Assembly: GCA_945861895.1 (NCBI GenBank)
Contig: CAMAWF010000019.1
Span: 1 to 46,803 of the forward strand
DNA: 46,803 nucleotides
Origin: Rhizobium sp. Q54
GTDB lineage: Bacteria; Pseudomonadota; Alphaproteobacteria; Rhizobiales; Xanthobacteraceae
Direction of reading: 5' to 3'
Both the position numbers and the translations under genes were made by a program. The notes beneath the pieces are model-generated. The model had not been told where the DNA came from, ran no database searches, and saw only the letters and a list, made by a program, of their open reading frames with translations. This document shows positions 8,324 through 18,315 of the stretch, one piece after another (within the stretch, counting starts at the first letter, position 1; each line of letters begins with the position of its first letter).

Positions 8324-9196
8324 CTACTGGGTCTTGGTCGCGGCGGCGGCCGGCCGCGACGGCTGCGCGGCGGTGACGAACTGGGTCGCTTCGAGCACTG
8401 CCAACCCAATCGGCGTCGGAACCTGGACGCGGTAGGGCACCAGCACGCGGGTGCCAGCCACCGGCGCCAGCCAGGCTTCGATCTCGCGTAATTCGACGAG
8501 ATATTTGATCGCCGCGCGGCCCGGATTAAAGCCGGCGATCGGCGAGAAATAGACGGCACAGACGAGGACCGGACCCTTATAGCCCTTGTCGGCCCGCACC
8601 TTGTCCATGCGCTTGAACGCCATTTGCAGGTCGTAGCGCATCCGGCCGTCGAATATCGACAACGTGCGCTGGCACGCCTGCGGTCCCATCGGATTTTCAC
8701 TGCCCGGCGTGCGCAGCAGCGAGGCGGTCATCGGATCCATCACGCCGCGGCGCAGCGCATCGGTGACCGGAAGACGTTCGGGGTCGTCGTTCACCGGCGG
8801 ATTGACATGAAATTCCTTGACGACGCCGCCATTGACCAGGATGCGCACTTCGTCGGTCTTCTTGTCGAGCTTGACGGTGGCGGCATAGTTCGAGGCCACC
8901 GGCTGGCCGGCCGCAAGAACGCCGCGCGCGGCTCCGCTGCCCTGGCCGCTGGAAAACATTTTCAGCAGCCCGGTCGTCGCCCAGTTCGCCGTCGCCGTGT
9001 AATGCGTATCGCCGATGTCGATGACCCAGGTGCCCTTGCCGAGCGGGATGCCGGCGAGCGAGGCGGTGTAGCGCGCTTCAAGCTTGCCTTGGGCGATGGC
9101 CGGACGGCCTTGGACGGTTCCGCCCGCCGCCAGCGCGGCGGCGAACAGGACGGCATAACGAACTGCGAGCCGGGGTGATGCCAACACGAATGTCAT
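8324..9196 (-). CDS. DUF3108 domain-containing exported protein
   Basis: About 290 residues, starting MTFVLASPRLAVRYAVLFAA with a hydrophobic signal peptide ending near residue 35 (AIAQG). The body has the beta-rich pattern of DUF3108 proteins (YTASLAGIPLGKGTWVIDIG, then DPMTASLLRTPG and CQRTLSIFDGRMRYDL). Family members are periplasmic or surface proteins of unknown function. The frame continues upstream to 9430, but that part has no signal features and would cover the promoter region of rpmB. The ATG at 9196 is chosen for the signal peptide. It is divergent from rpmB. Confidence 0.85.
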   Translation of the reverse strand: MTFVLASPRLAVRYAVLFAAALAAGGTVQGRPAIAQGKLEARYTASLAGIPLGKGTWVIDIGDTHYTATANWATTGLLKMFSSGQGSGAARGVLAAGQPVASNYAATVKLDKKTDEVRILVNGGVVKEFHVNPPVNDDPERLPVTDALRRGVMDPMTASLLRTPGSENPMGPQACQRTLSIFDGRMRYDLQMAFKRMDKVRADKGYKGPVLVCAVYFSPIAGFNPGRAAIKYLVELREIEAWLAPVAGTRVLVPYRVQVPTPIGLAVLEATQFVTAAQPSRPAAAATKTQ

Positions 9197-9542
9197 ATCC
9201 TTTGTCGAACCAGCACCAGTTTTCCAACCGGTCCGCACCCGCCCTGTCTGCACCAAACCCGGCAAGTACCATATATCGCCAGCGTTAAAAATCGCCACGC
9301 CAGAATGGTTGGGGCAAAATGGCTTAGCAGCTAGGATGTAAGACGGGCGACCGTGAATTCTGTTTCGAGCGCGATTGAGTCGAATCTGTGATGCCGCCCG
9401 CACCGTGCAAAATCCGGGTTTTTCTTGCAATCCGGCTCGGCTTGACGCCTGTGGACGGCCTTACTATACGTGCCCGTCTTCAAACGATGATCGACGGGGA
9501 TCGGCGCCGGACGGCGCAAGGTTTATTCGAGGATTTTCAGCC
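9197..9542. other. Divergent intergenic region, DUF3108 gene / rpmB
   Basis: About 346 bp between two divergent starts. It holds the rpmB promoter (9442-9469) and the rpmB leader. Nothing else is recognised; reading frames here lack coding features. Confidence 0.6.
9442..9469 (+). promoter_or_regulatory. Candidate rpmB promoter
   Basis: TTGACG (9442-9447) and CTATAC (9464-9469) with a 16-nt spacer match the alphaproteobacterial housekeeping consensus well. Transcription would start near 9476, leaving a leader of about 65 nt before the rpmB ATG. Confidence 0.65.
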
Positions 9543-9842
9543 ATGTCGTTTCGTTGCGACCTGACCGGCAAGCGGGCCCAGGTGGGCCACAAGGTCAGCC
9601 ATTCCAATCACAAGACCAAGCGCCGGTTCTTTCCCAATCTGCGCAACGTCACCCTGATTTCGGATGCGCTCGGCCGCTCGGTGCGGCTGCGGATTTCCGC
9701 GAATGCACTCAGGACCGTCGACCACCGCGGCGGTTTCGATGCCTTCCTGATGAAAGCCGACGACAGCAAGCTGGCGCCGAAGGTGCTCGAACTCAAGCGG
9801 CAGATCGCCAAGAAGCGCGAAGCCGCCCCCGCGGCGGAATGA
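9543..9842 (+). CDS. rpmB: 50S ribosomal protein L28
   Basis: A 99-residue basic protein starting [20 protein letters not shown], with the L28 signatures [13 protein letters not shown] and [20 protein letters not shown]. Bacterial L28 is usually 70-100 residues; the alphaproteobacterial form has the C-terminal extension seen here. L28 is a late-assembling large-subunit protein. The ATG follows GAGGATTTTCAGCC, giving a plausible ribosome-binding site. It is transcribed alone and converges on the phytase-like gene 23 bp away. Confidence 0.97.
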   Translation: MSFRCDLTGKRAQVGHKVSHSNHKTKRRFFPNLRNVTLISDALGRSVRLRISANALRTVDHRGGFDAFLMKADDSKLAPKVLELKRQIAKKREAAPAAE

Positions 9843-9865
9843 CGGCGATCGGACGGTAGCCGCCG

Positions 9866-10906
9866 CTACGGCTCCAGCAACGTAAATTGCAGTAAAATTG
9901 TCCGCTGAATCGCGGAGAAATTGTCGTCCGAGACGAGCGTGAGCACGACCTCGCCCTGCGCCGTGCGATGCACCGCCAAGCCTTCCATATTGTCGATCTG
10001 GAATCCGAGATCGGCTTCGACCAGCACCGGGCCGTCGAGCAGCATGCCGGGCCGCACGCTGTTCTGCGCGATGCGCCGCAACCGCATGGCGACGCCGCGC
10101 GCAATCGAATAATGCCGTTCCAACACCAGTAGATCGCCGCCCGGCAGTAGCGCCGCGTCGCTGATGTCATAGTCGCCGCTGCGCTTGATGGTGAAATCGC
10201 CCGGACGCGGGCCCCCGATCAGGAAGCCGCGGATGTTTCCCGCGCTGTCGAGACCTCGCTCCGAAATCGCGATCAACGTGCCGGCCAGCGGCGATCCGCG
10301 CGGCACGAACACCAGCGCCTCCAGCCCCCGATTATAAGGCAGCGTCTTGATTTCCGGCGGCAGGGCAATCCGCTGTCCGCGCGCGAGCAATCCGTCGCGG
10401 CCATAATCGAAGCGCACGATTTCATTGACGCGCTCGATGCCGACATACAGCGTGCCGCCGTCGGCGGCGATCGATTCGGTATCGAACCAGCCGCGCGCGG
10501 CAAGCGGAAATCCGTCGGCACCGAGGATTGGCGCCATCTCGGCGTTGGCGATGCCCGCCGGCCGGCCAGCTTGATAGACGATGCGGCCGCGCAGCCATTG
10601 GCCCTTGTCGCTTAACGCGATGAAAGCTCCACCGTCGCCCGCGACGTGAATTGCGGAAATACCCCCGAATTGCTTGTCGCTCGAGGTGAGCTGCAACCCG
10701 CCACGAAACTCCAATGCGCCGAACTGGCGGCGTGAGGTATCGCGATTGTCGAACGACTCGATCGGAGTTGCGCGCACGACGATCGAACGCGGCGGCGCGG
10801 CCGCGCGCGGCGCATCGGCGATGGCCGGAAACGCCGCGATGAAAAACAGGCCGGCGAGCAGCGAAGCCGGCCGCGACCAATGGCTGTGACCGGCCGCGGC
10901 GCTCAA
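9866..10906 (-). CDS. Esterase-like activity of phytase family protein, exported
   Basis: A 346-residue protein with an N-terminal signal peptide ([18 protein letters not shown]). The body fits the phytase-like beta-propeller family (esterase-like activity of phytase): [68 protein letters not shown] and [11 protein letters not shown]. The role is unproved for most members. The start is a TTG at 10906 whose last bases overlap the cobT stop (TTGA), so translation is probably coupled to cobT although no link with cobalamin is evident. It ends 23 bp from the end of rpmB on the other strand. Confidence 0.85.
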   Translation of the reverse strand: MSAAAGHSHWSRPASLLAGLFFIAAFPAIADAPRAAAPPRSIVVRATPIESFDNRDTSRRQFGALEFRGGLQLTSSDKQFGGISAIHVAGDGGAFIALSDKGQWLRGRIVYQAGRPAGIANAEMAPILGADGFPLAARGWFDTESIAADGGTLYVGIERVNEIVRFDYGRDGLLARGQRIALPPEIKTLPYNRGLEALVFVPRGSPLAGTLIAISERGLDSAGNIRGFLIGGPRPGDFTIKRSGDYDISDAALLPGGDLLVLERHYSIARGVAMRLRRIAQNSVRPGMLLDGPVLVEADLGFQIDNMEGLAVHRTAQGEVVLTLVSDDNFSAIQRTILLQFTLLEP

Positions 10907-12798
10907 GCCACCCGTCTCCGCCTGCGCGGACGCCGCTCGGGTACGCTCTGGTCGTCGAACAATTCGGCCAGCTTGTCGGTCATGGCGCCGCCAAGCTCTT
11001 CGGCATCGACAATCGTGACGGCGCGCCGGTAATAGCGCGTGACATCGTGCCCGATGCCGATGGCGATCAGCTCGACCGGCGAGCGCGTCTCGATGTCCTC
11101 GATCACCCAGCGCAGATGGCGTTCGAGATAATTACCCGGATTGACCGAAAGCGTCGAGTCGTCGACCGGCGCGCCGTCGGAAATCATCATCAGAATTTTT
11201 CGCTGCTCGGTGCGCGCCAGCAGACGCTTGTGCGCCCAATCGAGCGCTTCGCCGTCGATATTCTCCTTCAACAGCCCCTCGCGCATCATCAGGCCGAGAT
11301 TTTTACGCGCGCGGCGCCACGGCGCGTCGGCGGATTTGTAGATGATGTGGCGCAGATCGTTGAGCCGGCCGGGATTGGACGGCTTGCCGGCGGTGAGCCA
11401 GGCTTCGCGCGACTGGCCGCCCTTCCAGGCGCGCGTGGTGAAGCCGAGAATCTCCACCTTGACGCCGCAGCGTTCCAGCGTGCGCGCCAGAATGTCGGCG
11501 CAGGTCGCCGCCACCGTGATCGGACGCCCGCGCATCGAACCGGAATTGTCGAGCAGCAGCGTCACGACGGTGTCTCGGAAATTGGTGTCCTTTTCGGACT
11601 TGAACGTCAGCGGGTGCAGCGGATCTGTGATGATGCGCGAGAGCCGCGCCGGATCGAGCTGGCCTTCCTCCAGATCGAATTCCCAGGAGCGGTTCTGCTG
11701 CGCCATCAACCGGCGCTGCAACCGGTTGGCCAGCCGCGCGACGACGCCCTGCAAATGCGAGAGCTGCTTGTCGAGATAGCCGCGCAGGCGATCCAACTCC
11801 TCCGCCTCGCACAGATCCTCGGAGGCGACGATCTCGTCAAACCTGGATGTGAACGCGCGATAGTCGGGGCCGCGCGGCTCGTTGGCGCCGTGCTGGCGCG
11901 GCCGCCACGGCTCGCCCGGCGTCTCGGCATCGCCCATCTCGCTGTCGTCCGCCATGTCGGCGGTCGGCGCATCCGCGCTCTCGGCGGCGCTGTCGGGCGT
12001 TTCCTCGGCCGAGACCTCGGTGTCCTCGGAGGCCATGCGCTGCATCTCGTCGGCGTCGGCGGCTTCGCCATTTTCGCCGGAATCCTGCTTGCGGCGCTCG
12101 TCCTCGCCTTGTTCGTCGTCTTCGTCCTCGGAATCGCGGCTGCGGTCTTCGCCCATTTCCAACGCGTCGAGCAGATCGTGCACCGCGTCGCCGAACTGGC
12201 GCTGGTCCTCGACCAGGTCTTCCAGCCGCTTGAGGCTGCGCGCGGCGCGATCTTCGATCAGCGGACGCCAGAGATCGACCAGCTTTTTCGCCGCCGCCGG
12301 CGGCGCCTGGCCGGTGAGCCGCTCGCGCACCAGCATGGCAAGCGCGTCCTCGATCGGCGCATCGGCGCGGTCGGTAACCTCGTCGAGTTTGCCGCGATGA
12401 AATTTGTCGTCGAGCATGGCGGCGAGATTTTGCGCCACGCCTTGCATGCGGCGCGCGCCGATGGCTTCCACCCGCGCCTGCTCCACCGCCTCGAACACCG
12501 CGCGCGCCTGCTGGCCGCCCGGTTGCAGGCGGCGATGGACCGATGCGTCGTGGCAGGCAAGCCGCAATGCAATGGCATCGGAATGGCCGCGCACGATCGC
12601 GGCGTCGCGCTTGGAAAGTTTGCGTGGCGGCTCCGGCAGCCGCGCCTTGCCGCCCATCAGGCCCGGCCGCTCGGCGGCAAACGACACTTCAAGGTCGGGC
12701 TTCTTGGCGATCGCGCGCAGGCATCCGGCGACCGCGCGCTTGAACGGCTCGGTCGGACTATCCTTGGCCGGCGATTTGCTTTTGATGTTGGAGGCCAT
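10903..12798 (-). CDS. cobT: Cobaltochelatase subunit CobT
   Basis: A 631-residue protein. CobT with CobS forms the AAA+ chaperone part of the aerobic cobaltochelatase that, with CobN, inserts cobalt into hydrogenobyrinate a,c-diamide. Visible parts are an N-terminal helical domain ([15 protein letters not shown]), a long acidic Asp/Glu-rich linker (about residues 210-310), and a C-terminal von Willebrand A domain with the metal-site motif LLLDNSGSM (Asp417, Ser419, Ser421) and [14 protein letters not shown]. The length agrees with rhizobial CobT. It lies 43 bp after cobS in the same direction; a palindromic repeat fills that gap. Confidence 0.96.
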   Translation of the reverse strand: MASNIKSKSPAKDSPTEPFKRAVAGCLRAIAKKPDLEVSFAAERPGLMGGKARLPEPPRKLSKRDAAIVRGHSDAIALRLACHDASVHRRLQPGGQQARAVFEAVEQARVEAIGARRMQGVAQNLAAMLDDKFHRGKLDEVTDRADAPIEDALAMLVRERLTGQAPPAAAKKLVDLWRPLIEDRAARSLKRLEDLVEDQRQFGDAVHDLLDALEMGEDRSRDSEDEDDEQGEDERRKQDSGENGEAADADEMQRMASEDTEVSAEETPDSAAESADAPTADMADDSEMGDAETPGEPWRPRQHGANEPRGPDYRAFTSRFDEIVASEDLCEAEELDRLRGYLDKQLSHLQGVVARLANRLQRRLMAQQNRSWEFDLEEGQLDPARLSRIITDPLHPLTFKSEKDTNFRDTVVTLLLDNSGSMRGRPITVAATCADILARTLERCGVKVEILGFTTRAWKGGQSREAWLTAGKPSNPGRLNDLRHIIYKSADAPWRRARKNLGLMMREGLLKENIDGEALDWAHKRLLARTEQRKILMMISDGAPVDDSTLSVNPGNYLERHLRWVIEDIETRSPVELIAIGIGHDVTRYYRRAVTIVDAEELGGAMTDKLAELFDDQSVPERRPRRRRRVA

Positions 12799-12812
12799 CT
12801 TTTTTTCTTCTC

Positions 12813-12836
12813 CCTCTCCCCGCTTGCGGGGAGAGG
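12813..12836. repeat. Short palindromic repeat between cobS and cobT
   Basis: CCTCTCCCCGC and GCGGGGAGAGG form a perfect 11-bp stem around TT. A related palindrome occurs at 45234-45253. It lies between two genes of one operon, 14 nt upstream of the cobT start, so it could act as an mRNA processing or stabilising hairpin, or simply be an inserted repeat. Confidence 0.75.
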
Positions 12837-12841
12837 CGATG

Positions 12842-13828
12842 TTAAGACAGCGCCACGTTGACCGAACTCTCCGGCAGTTCCTGGCCGAAGCAGCGCTGAT
12901 AGAATTCCGCGACGATCGGCCGTTCCAGCTCGTCGCATTTGTTCAGGAAGGTGAGCCGGAAGGCGAAGCCGATGTCCTGGAAGATGTCGGCATTCTCCGC
13001 CCAGGTAATCACCGTGCGCGGGCTCATCACCGTCGAGATGTCGCCGTTCATGAAAGCGTTGCGCGTCAGATCGGCGACACGCACCATCTTGTTGACGATG
13101 TCGCGGCCGGCCTCGTTGCGATAGTGCTTGGCCTTGGCGAGCACGATCTCGACCTCGTTGTCGTGCGGCAGATAATTCAACGTGGTGACGATCGACCAGC
13201 GGTCCATCTGGCCCTGGTTGATCTGCTGGGTGCCGTGATAGAGGCCGGAGGTGTCGCCGAGCCCGATCGTATTGGCGGTGGCGAACAGCCGGAATGCCGG
13301 GTGCGGCTTGAGCACCTTGTTCTGGTCGAGCAGCGTCAGGCGGCCCGACTGTTCGAGCACGCGCTGGATCACGAACATCACGTCCGGGCGCCCGGCGTCG
13401 TATTCGTCGAAGCACAGCGCGACATTGTGCTTGAACGCCCACGGCAGGATGCCGTCGCGGAATTCGGTGATCTGATTGCCATCCTTGATGACGATGGCGT
13501 CCTTGCCCACGAGATCGATGCGGCTGATGTGGCTGTCGAGATTGACGCGCACGCAGGGCCAGTTGAGCCGCGCCGCCACTTGCTCGATATGGGTCGATTT
13601 GCCGGTGCCGTGATAACCGGTGACGATCACGCGGCGGTTGCGGGCGAAGCCGGCGAGAATCGCGAGCGTGGTCGGCCGGTCGAAGCGGTAGTCAGGGTCA
13701 AGCTCCGGCACGTGTTCGTCGGCCTTGGAATAGGCCGGCACCTCCATGTCGCTGTCGATGCCGAAAAGCTGGCGGATCGACACCTTCATGTCGGGCAGGC
13801 CTTCGACTTCTTGTACTGCGGCGGTCAT
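12842..13828 (-). CDS. cobS: Cobaltochelatase subunit CobS
   Basis: A 328-residue AAA+ ATPase of the MoxR type. It begins [20 protein letters not shown], has Walker A GYHGTGKS (71-78), Walker [11 protein letters not shown] (Asp141, Glu142) and a sensor-1 region [10 protein letters not shown]. CobS powers cobalt insertion by CobN together with CobT in the aerobic cobalamin pathway. The length is standard. A GGAGGATCA ribosome-binding site precedes the ATG. It is first in the cobS-cobT-phytase-like operon. No cobalamin riboswitch is recognisable in the 224 bp upstream. Confidence 0.97.
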   Translation of the reverse strand: MTAAVQEVEGLPDMKVSIRQLFGIDSDMEVPAYSKADEHVPELDPDYRFDRPTTLAILAGFARNRRVIVTGYHGTGKSTHIEQVAARLNWPCVRVNLDSHISRIDLVGKDAIVIKDGNQITEFRDGILPWAFKHNVALCFDEYDAGRPDVMFVIQRVLEQSGRLTLLDQNKVLKPHPAFRLFATANTIGLGDTSGLYHGTQQINQGQMDRWSIVTTLNYLPHDNEVEIVLAKAKHYRNEAGRDIVNKMVRVADLTRNAFMNGDISTVMSPRTVITWAENADIFQDIGFAFRLTFLNKCDELERPIVAEFYQRCFGQELPESSVNVALS

Positions 13829-14052
13829 TGATCCTCCGTGGTTTCGGAAGCCCGAAACCCCTGCGATTCGACGAAGACGGTCCGGATATCGGGCGGCAAC
13901 CTAGCAGAAAGCCTGCGGCGGAATAAACCCGCTGCTTTCAATGAATGTCATCAATGTTATCAACAAGATAGGAGGCGGCAGGCGGATTTGGAAGGCTGCC
14001 CTGCGTTTTTTATGGCCGGGCGCGGATCGAAACCGGCATACCCGATCGCGCC

Positions 14053-14655
14053 TCAGCCAAACCCGACCGACTTCAAATAGTTATACGCCTGGATGATCTC
14101 GCGCAGCTTGTCCTCGGTCGAGCGGTCGCCGTTGTTGGCGTCGGGGTGATGGCGCTTCACCAGCGCCTTGAAGCGCGCCTTGATCTCCACCGCGCCGGCG
14201 CTGACCTCAAGCCCCATGGTTTCAAACGCCTTGCGCTCGGCGTTGCGGATCATGCGGCCTTCCGGCTTGTGGGTGGGATCGGGACGCGAATTGCTGTGCC
14301 CGCCGAATTCGTGGAACACGCCGAGCGGGTCGGCGGCGCCGTCGAGCCCGGGTCCGCGGTTTTTGCCGGTGCCCATCTTCCAGGTCGGGCGGTGGCCGGT
14401 GAGCGCGTCCTTCTGATAGGCCAGCACCGCATCGTCGCTCATGCCGGCGAAGAAATTGTAGGAGGCGTTGTATTCGCGCACGTGATGGAGACAGAAATTC
14501 CAGTATTGCTTCTCGCGCCCGCGGCCCTTGGGCGCGCGATGCTCCGCCGCCCCGGCGCAGCCGGGCCAATTGCAGGCAATATGATCCGTCTTTGGCCGGC
14601 GGTCCTTGTCCGGCTTGACGCGGATACGATCGAAAATGGGCGATTCGGATTTCAT
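14053..14655 (-). CDS. J-domain (DnaJ-like) protein
   Basis: A 200-residue protein with its J domain at the C-terminus (about 140-200), including the HPD motif in KRHHPDANNGD and the last helix DKLREIIQAYNYLKSV. The N-terminal half has a possible zinc-binding part (CNWPGCAGAAEHRAPKGR and CLHHVREYN). Such proteins stimulate the ATPase of an Hsp70; the partner and client are unknown. It stands upstream of cobS in the same direction and is divergent from bolA. A similar neighbourhood (J protein, BolA, cobST) is seen in many rhizobia. Confidence 0.9.
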   Translation of the reverse strand: MKSESPIFDRIRVKPDKDRRPKTDHIACNWPGCAGAAEHRAPKGRGREKQYWNFCLHHVREYNASYNFFAGMSDDAVLAYQKDALTGHRPTWKMGTGKNRGPGLDGAADPLGVFHEFGGHSNSRPDPTHKPEGRMIRNAERKAFETMGLEVSAGAVEIKARFKALVKRHHPDANNGDRSTEDKLREIIQAYNYLKSVGFG

Positions 14656-14787
14656 GACCGGTCAGTATGCGGGGTTGGCGCCATTGCGTGCAAGACTTGA
14701 ATGTCGGCTTTCAGGTTTTTCAACGCGGCAAACCGCATTGAAAAACCGCATTGACCTGACGCCATGCCAATGGCTAAGCGGGATGAC

Positions 14788-15063
14788 ATGAGCACCGAAA
14801 ACATTATCACCGGCAAGTTGACCCAGGCTTTCGCGCCGGAAAGCCTGCGCGTGCTCGACGAGTCGCATTTGCATGCCGGCCATGCCGGCCATCGCCCGGG
14901 CGGAGAAACCCATTACCGTGTCCATATCGTGGCGGAAGCCTTCAAAGGTAAGAGCCGGATCGAACGCCACCGCATGATAAATGCAGCGTTGGCGGCGGAA
15001 CTCGCAGGCTCGGTGCATGCGCTCGCGATCCACGCCTCGGCGCCGGGCGAAGCCGGTGGCTAG
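14788..15063 (+). CDS. bolA: BolA family protein
   Basis: About 91 residues from the ATG at 14788 (an ATG at 14764 would add 8). The BolA fold is seen as LTQAFAPESLRVLDESHLHA, HYRVHIVAEAFKGKSRIERH and RMINAALAAEL..VHALAIHA. BolA proteins pair with monothiol glutaredoxins through a shared [2Fe-2S] cluster and take part in iron and stress responses; some bind DNA. It is divergent from the J-domain gene, and its stop codon overlaps that of the CorC/HlyC gene on the opposite strand. Confidence 0.9.
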   Translation: MSTENIITGKLTQAFAPESLRVLDESHLHAGHAGHRPGGETHYRVHIVAEAFKGKSRIERHRMINAALAAELAGSVHALAIHASAPGEAGG

Positions 15064-16385
15064 CCCGCCTTCGCGACCGGCTTGCGCGCGAGCGGCTGGA
15101 TGCGCAGCGCGGTGATGCGGTTGCGCGAGCGGCGCAGCACGCGAAAGCGGAAACCGTGGAAGGTGAAACTCTGGCCGGGCTCGGGAATCGAGCGCACCTC
15201 GTGGATGACCAGGCCGGCGACTGTCGTCGCCTCCGCGTCCGGCAGGTTCCAGTCCATCGCGCGATTGAGGTCGCGGATCGGCACCGAGCCGTCGACATTG
15301 ACCGAACCGTCCGGCTGGCGCCGCACGCCCGGCATCGCGACGTCATGCTCGTCGGTGATATCGCCGACGATCTCCTCGATGATGTCTTCGAGCGTGACCA
15401 GACCCATCACCTCGCCATACTCGTCCACGACCAGCGCGAACGGCGTCTTGCGCCGGCGGAATTCCCTGAGCTGCTCGGACAACAGCGTAGTGCCGGGCAC
15501 GAACCACGGCGGCGTCATGATCGCGGCGATATCGATCTTCGAGGCATCGCCCTCGGCCGCATGCAATGCGCGCAGCAGATCCTTGGCATGAAGCACGCCG
15601 ACGATATTTTCCGGCGTGCCACGCCACAGCGGCAGCCGCGTCACCGGCGCCGCCAGCGCCGCGTTCACCACATCCTGCGGCGGATCGCCGGCGTTCAAGG
15701 TGATCATGTTGGTGCGATGGATCATCACGTCGGAAATTTCCAGCTCACCGAAGCGGAAAACGTTCTGGATGTATTCTGCCTGGCCCTCCTCCATCTTGCC
15801 GTGCTCGGCCGACACCTCCACGAGCCCCTCGATCTCGACATCGGTCAGGATTTCATATTGCGAGAATTCTCTGACGCCGAGCATCCGTAGGATCAAACGC
15901 GACGCCGCATTGAGCAGCCAATTCAATGGGTAGAAGAGAATGAAGGAGACATAGAGCGGATACGCGATCCATTGCGATACCGGCTCCGGTTCTCTGATCG
16001 CCAGGGTCTTCGGCACTTGTTCGCCGACGACGATATGCAGCGAGGAGAACACAAGAAACCCGACCATGAACGAGGTGAAATGCAAGGCCGAGTCCGGCAT
16101 CCCAAGCGGGGTCAAGACCGGCTTCAGCAATGCAGACACGGTTGGTTCGCCGACCCAACCGAGGCCGAGCGAGGCCATGGTGATGCCAAGCTGGCAACAT
16201 GCGAGATACGCTTCGATGTTCCTTAGTATCCGTTGTATGAGGCGGGCGCCGAAGCGATTCTTCTTCGCCATGGCGTTGATGCGGAAGCCACGGCACTTCA
16301 CGAGCGCGAACTCCGCGGCAACGTAAAATGCGTTGGCGGCAAGCAGGAATATGGCAAGCAGCAGATTGACGATCGTGTCGGTCAT
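15060..16385 (-). CDS. CorC/HlyC-family membrane protein (DUF21 and CBS domains)
   Basis: A 441-residue protein starting MTDTIVNLLLAIFLLAANAF. It has an N-terminal DUF21 membrane domain with several transmembrane segments (to about residue 190), a paired CBS domain (VMIHRTNMITL..., VVDEYGEVMGLVTLEDIIEE), and a C-terminal CorC_HlyC transporter-associated domain (PDGSVNVDGSVPIRDLNRAM, FTFHGFRFRVLRRSRNRI). Such proteins are linked to magnesium or cobalt efflux; the name haemolysin is historical. The start is the ATG of an ATGA overlap with the aroB stop, which fixes it although the frame is open far upstream. It is third in an aroK-aroB-corC operon. Confidence 0.92.
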   Translation of the reverse strand: MTDTIVNLLLAIFLLAANAFYVAAEFALVKCRGFRINAMAKKNRFGARLIQRILRNIEAYLACCQLGITMASLGLGWVGEPTVSALLKPVLTPLGMPDSALHFTSFMVGFLVFSSLHIVVGEQVPKTLAIREPEPVSQWIAYPLYVSFILFYPLNWLLNAASRLILRMLGVREFSQYEILTDVEIEGLVEVSAEHGKMEEGQAEYIQNVFRFGELEISDVMIHRTNMITLNAGDPPQDVVNAALAAPVTRLPLWRGTPENIVGVLHAKDLLRALHAAEGDASKIDIAAIMTPPWFVPGTTLLSEQLREFRRRKTPFALVVDEYGEVMGLVTLEDIIEEIVGDITDEHDVAMPGVRRQPDGSVNVDGSVPIRDLNRAMDWNLPDAEATTVAGLVIHEVRSIPEPGQSFTFHGFRFRVLRRSRNRITALRIQPLARKPVAKAG

Positions 16386-17527
16386 CCCGACAACTGCTCC
16401 TCGAGGAAGGCGCGCACCTCGGCGGGATCGACGTTGTTTTCGATGAATGCCTGGCCGATACCGCGCACCAAAATAAAGGTGAGCTTGCCGCGTTTCACTT
16501 TTTTGTCCTGCGCGATCAGATTCATCAGGCGATCGGCGTCCGGCCGCGGTCCTTTTATATCTTTTATATGGGTGGGCAGACCGACCGCCGCCAGATGGCC
16601 GACAGCGCGCTCGGCATCGGCGGGCGATAGCAGCCCCTTGCGGGCGGAGAAGGCGAAGGCAAGCGCCATCCCGAGCGCCACCGCTTCGCCGTGCAGCAGC
16701 CGGTCGGAGAAGCCGGCCGCGGCCTCGAACGCATGGCCGAAAGTATGACCGAGATTGAGCAAGGCGCGTTCGCCGGTTTCGCGCTCGTCGCGGCTGACGA
16801 TGCCGGCCTTGCCGCGGCAGCACACCGCAATGGCGTGCTCGCGCGCCAAGCTCTCGGAGGATTTGCCGCCGGCAAACACCTCCTGCCAATTGGCTTCCAG
16901 CCACGAGAAGAACGCGGCGTCGCCGAGCAGGCCGAATTTCGCGACTTCCGCGTAACCGGCGCGGAATTGCCGCGCCGGCAAGGTGTCGAGCAGCGCGGTG
17001 TCGGCCACCACCAGAACCGGCTGATGGAACGCGCCGATGAGATTTTTGCCGTGACTGGAGTTGACGCCGGTCTTTCCGCCTACGGATGAATCGACCTGCG
17101 CCAGCAATGTCGTCGGCACTTGCACGAAATCAAGTCCGCGCCGCACCGCGGCTGCGGCGAAGCCGGCGAGATCGCCGATCACGCCGCCGCCGAGCGCGAT
17201 CACCAGATCGCCGCGCTCGATGCGCGCCGCAATCAGCGCTTCGCAAACCCGCTCAAAACCAGCGAAGCTTTTTGAAGTTTCGCCCTCCGGGACGATGACG
17301 CGGGAGGATTCGATCGCGGCAGCCGCCAATGCCGCCTCGGCGGCTGCAAGATGATGCCGCGCGACCGTTTCATCGGTGACGATGGCGGCCTTGGCACCCG
17401 GCCGCAGCGTCTTGATCCGCTCGCCAAGCGAGGCCAGCAGCCCGCGGCCGATGGCGATGTCGTAGGCGCGCGTCCCGAGCGCGACGTTCACCACGACAGG
17501 ATCGCCGGTGCGCAGCGGCGCGGTCAT
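16382..17527 (-). CDS. aroB: 3-dehydroquinate synthase
   Basis: A 381-residue enzyme that closes DAHP to 3-dehydroquinate, the second step of the shikimate pathway, using NAD and a divalent metal. Motifs: NAD-binding GGGVIGDLAGFAAA, the substrate loop QVDSSVGGKTGVN, RAGYAEVAKFGLL (metal-ligand Glu) and LNLGHTFGHAFE (metal-ligand His). Length is standard. It overlaps aroK by 4 bp upstream and the CorC-like gene by 4 bp downstream (both ATGA), so the three are translationally coupled. Confidence 0.97.
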   Translation of the reverse strand: MTAPLRTGDPVVVNVALGTRAYDIAIGRGLLASLGERIKTLRPGAKAAIVTDETVARHHLAAAEAALAAAAIESSRVIVPEGETSKSFAGFERVCEALIAARIERGDLVIALGGGVIGDLAGFAAAAVRRGLDFVQVPTTLLAQVDSSVGGKTGVNSSHGKNLIGAFHQPVLVVADTALLDTLPARQFRAGYAEVAKFGLLGDAAFFSWLEANWQEVFAGGKSSESLAREHAIAVCCRGKAGIVSRDERETGERALLNLGHTFGHAFEAAAGFSDRLLHGEAVALGMALAFAFSARKGLLSPADAERAVGHLAAVGLPTHIKDIKGPRPDADRLMNLIAQDKKVKRGKLTFILVRGIGQAFIENNVDPAEVRAFLEEQLSG

Positions 17528-18168
17528 GGCTTGCCCTCCGTCGCCGGCCGAACGGAAATTTTTGTTGCAAGACCCAACGGCCGTGCCAGCGCGGCAATGA
17601 TTTCATCGACGATGGTATCGTGCGGCACTTCGCGCGACTGCACGATGACATCGGCCTCGGCATAGGCGGATTCGCGTTCGCGCATAAGCTGTTGCAGCCG
17701 TTCGGCCGGATCGCCCTTGAGCATCGGCCGATCGAGATTCGGCCGGCGTTTCACCCGGCGCATCAGCACCTCGAACTCGGCCTTGAGCCAAACCGAAACC
17801 GCGTTGATGCGGATGATGGCGCGAGTCTGCTCGTTCATCACCGCGCCCCCGCCCGTCGCCAGCACCTGCGGACCGCTTTCGGTCAGCAGCCGCGCGATTA
17901 CCCGCGCTTCGCCGTTGCGAAAATAGGGCTCGCCATGGGTCTCGAAGATTTCGGGGATTTTCATGTCGGCGGCTTTTTCGATCTCGGCATCCGCATCCAC
18001 AAACGGGATGCCGAGCCGGTTTGCGAGCCGGCGGCCGATCGCCGACTTGCCGGCGCCCATCATGCCGACGAGCACGATCGAGCGGCGCCCGAGCGCCGCG
18101 GCGATCGCGCTTTCCAGCACATTTTCCGGGCCGTTTTCAGCCGCTTTTTGACCGGCAATTTCAACCAT
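17524..18168 (-). CDS. aroK: Shikimate kinase
   Basis: A 214-residue kinase that phosphorylates shikimate at the 3-hydroxyl. Walker A is GMMGAGKS (35-42), the shikimate site includes FVDADAEIE and the GGG of LATGGGAVM (about 106-108), and the lid region is RRPNLDRPMLKG. An N-terminal extension of about 28 residues before the core is usual in rhizobia. It is first in the aroK-aroB-corC overlapping operon. The region upstream is shared with a divergent small gene. Confidence 0.96.
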   Translation of the reverse strand: MVEIAGQKAAENGPENVLESAIAAALGRRSIVLVGMMGAGKSAIGRRLANRLGIPFVDADAEIEKAADMKIPEIFETHGEPYFRNGEARVIARLLTESGPQVLATGGGAVMNEQTRAIIRINAVSVWLKAEFEVLMRRVKRRPNLDRPMLKGDPAERLQQLMRERESAYAEADVIVQSREVPHDTIVDEIIAALARPLGLATKISVRPATEGKP

Positions 18169-18315
18169 GACGGGCCTTCACAAATCGGGGCAACGGTTCC
18201 ATCATAAACCATCCGCCGAGACAACCGAGAGCGCCGTCCTTGCCAGACCTGCCTTATCATGGTCGTACTCGGTGCGTATTGCCCACCGGCCCCGCGCAGC
18301 GCATGAGCCTCGAAG

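Noticed and set aside
13829-14052. Cobalamin riboswitch upstream of cobS
   Set aside because: I looked for the B12-box and the conserved core in this gap and found nothing resembling them.
16386-16904. Upstream extension of the CorC-like gene
   Set aside because: It lies entirely within aroB on the same strand, and the ATGA overlap at 16382-16385 marks the real start with a typical first membrane helix.
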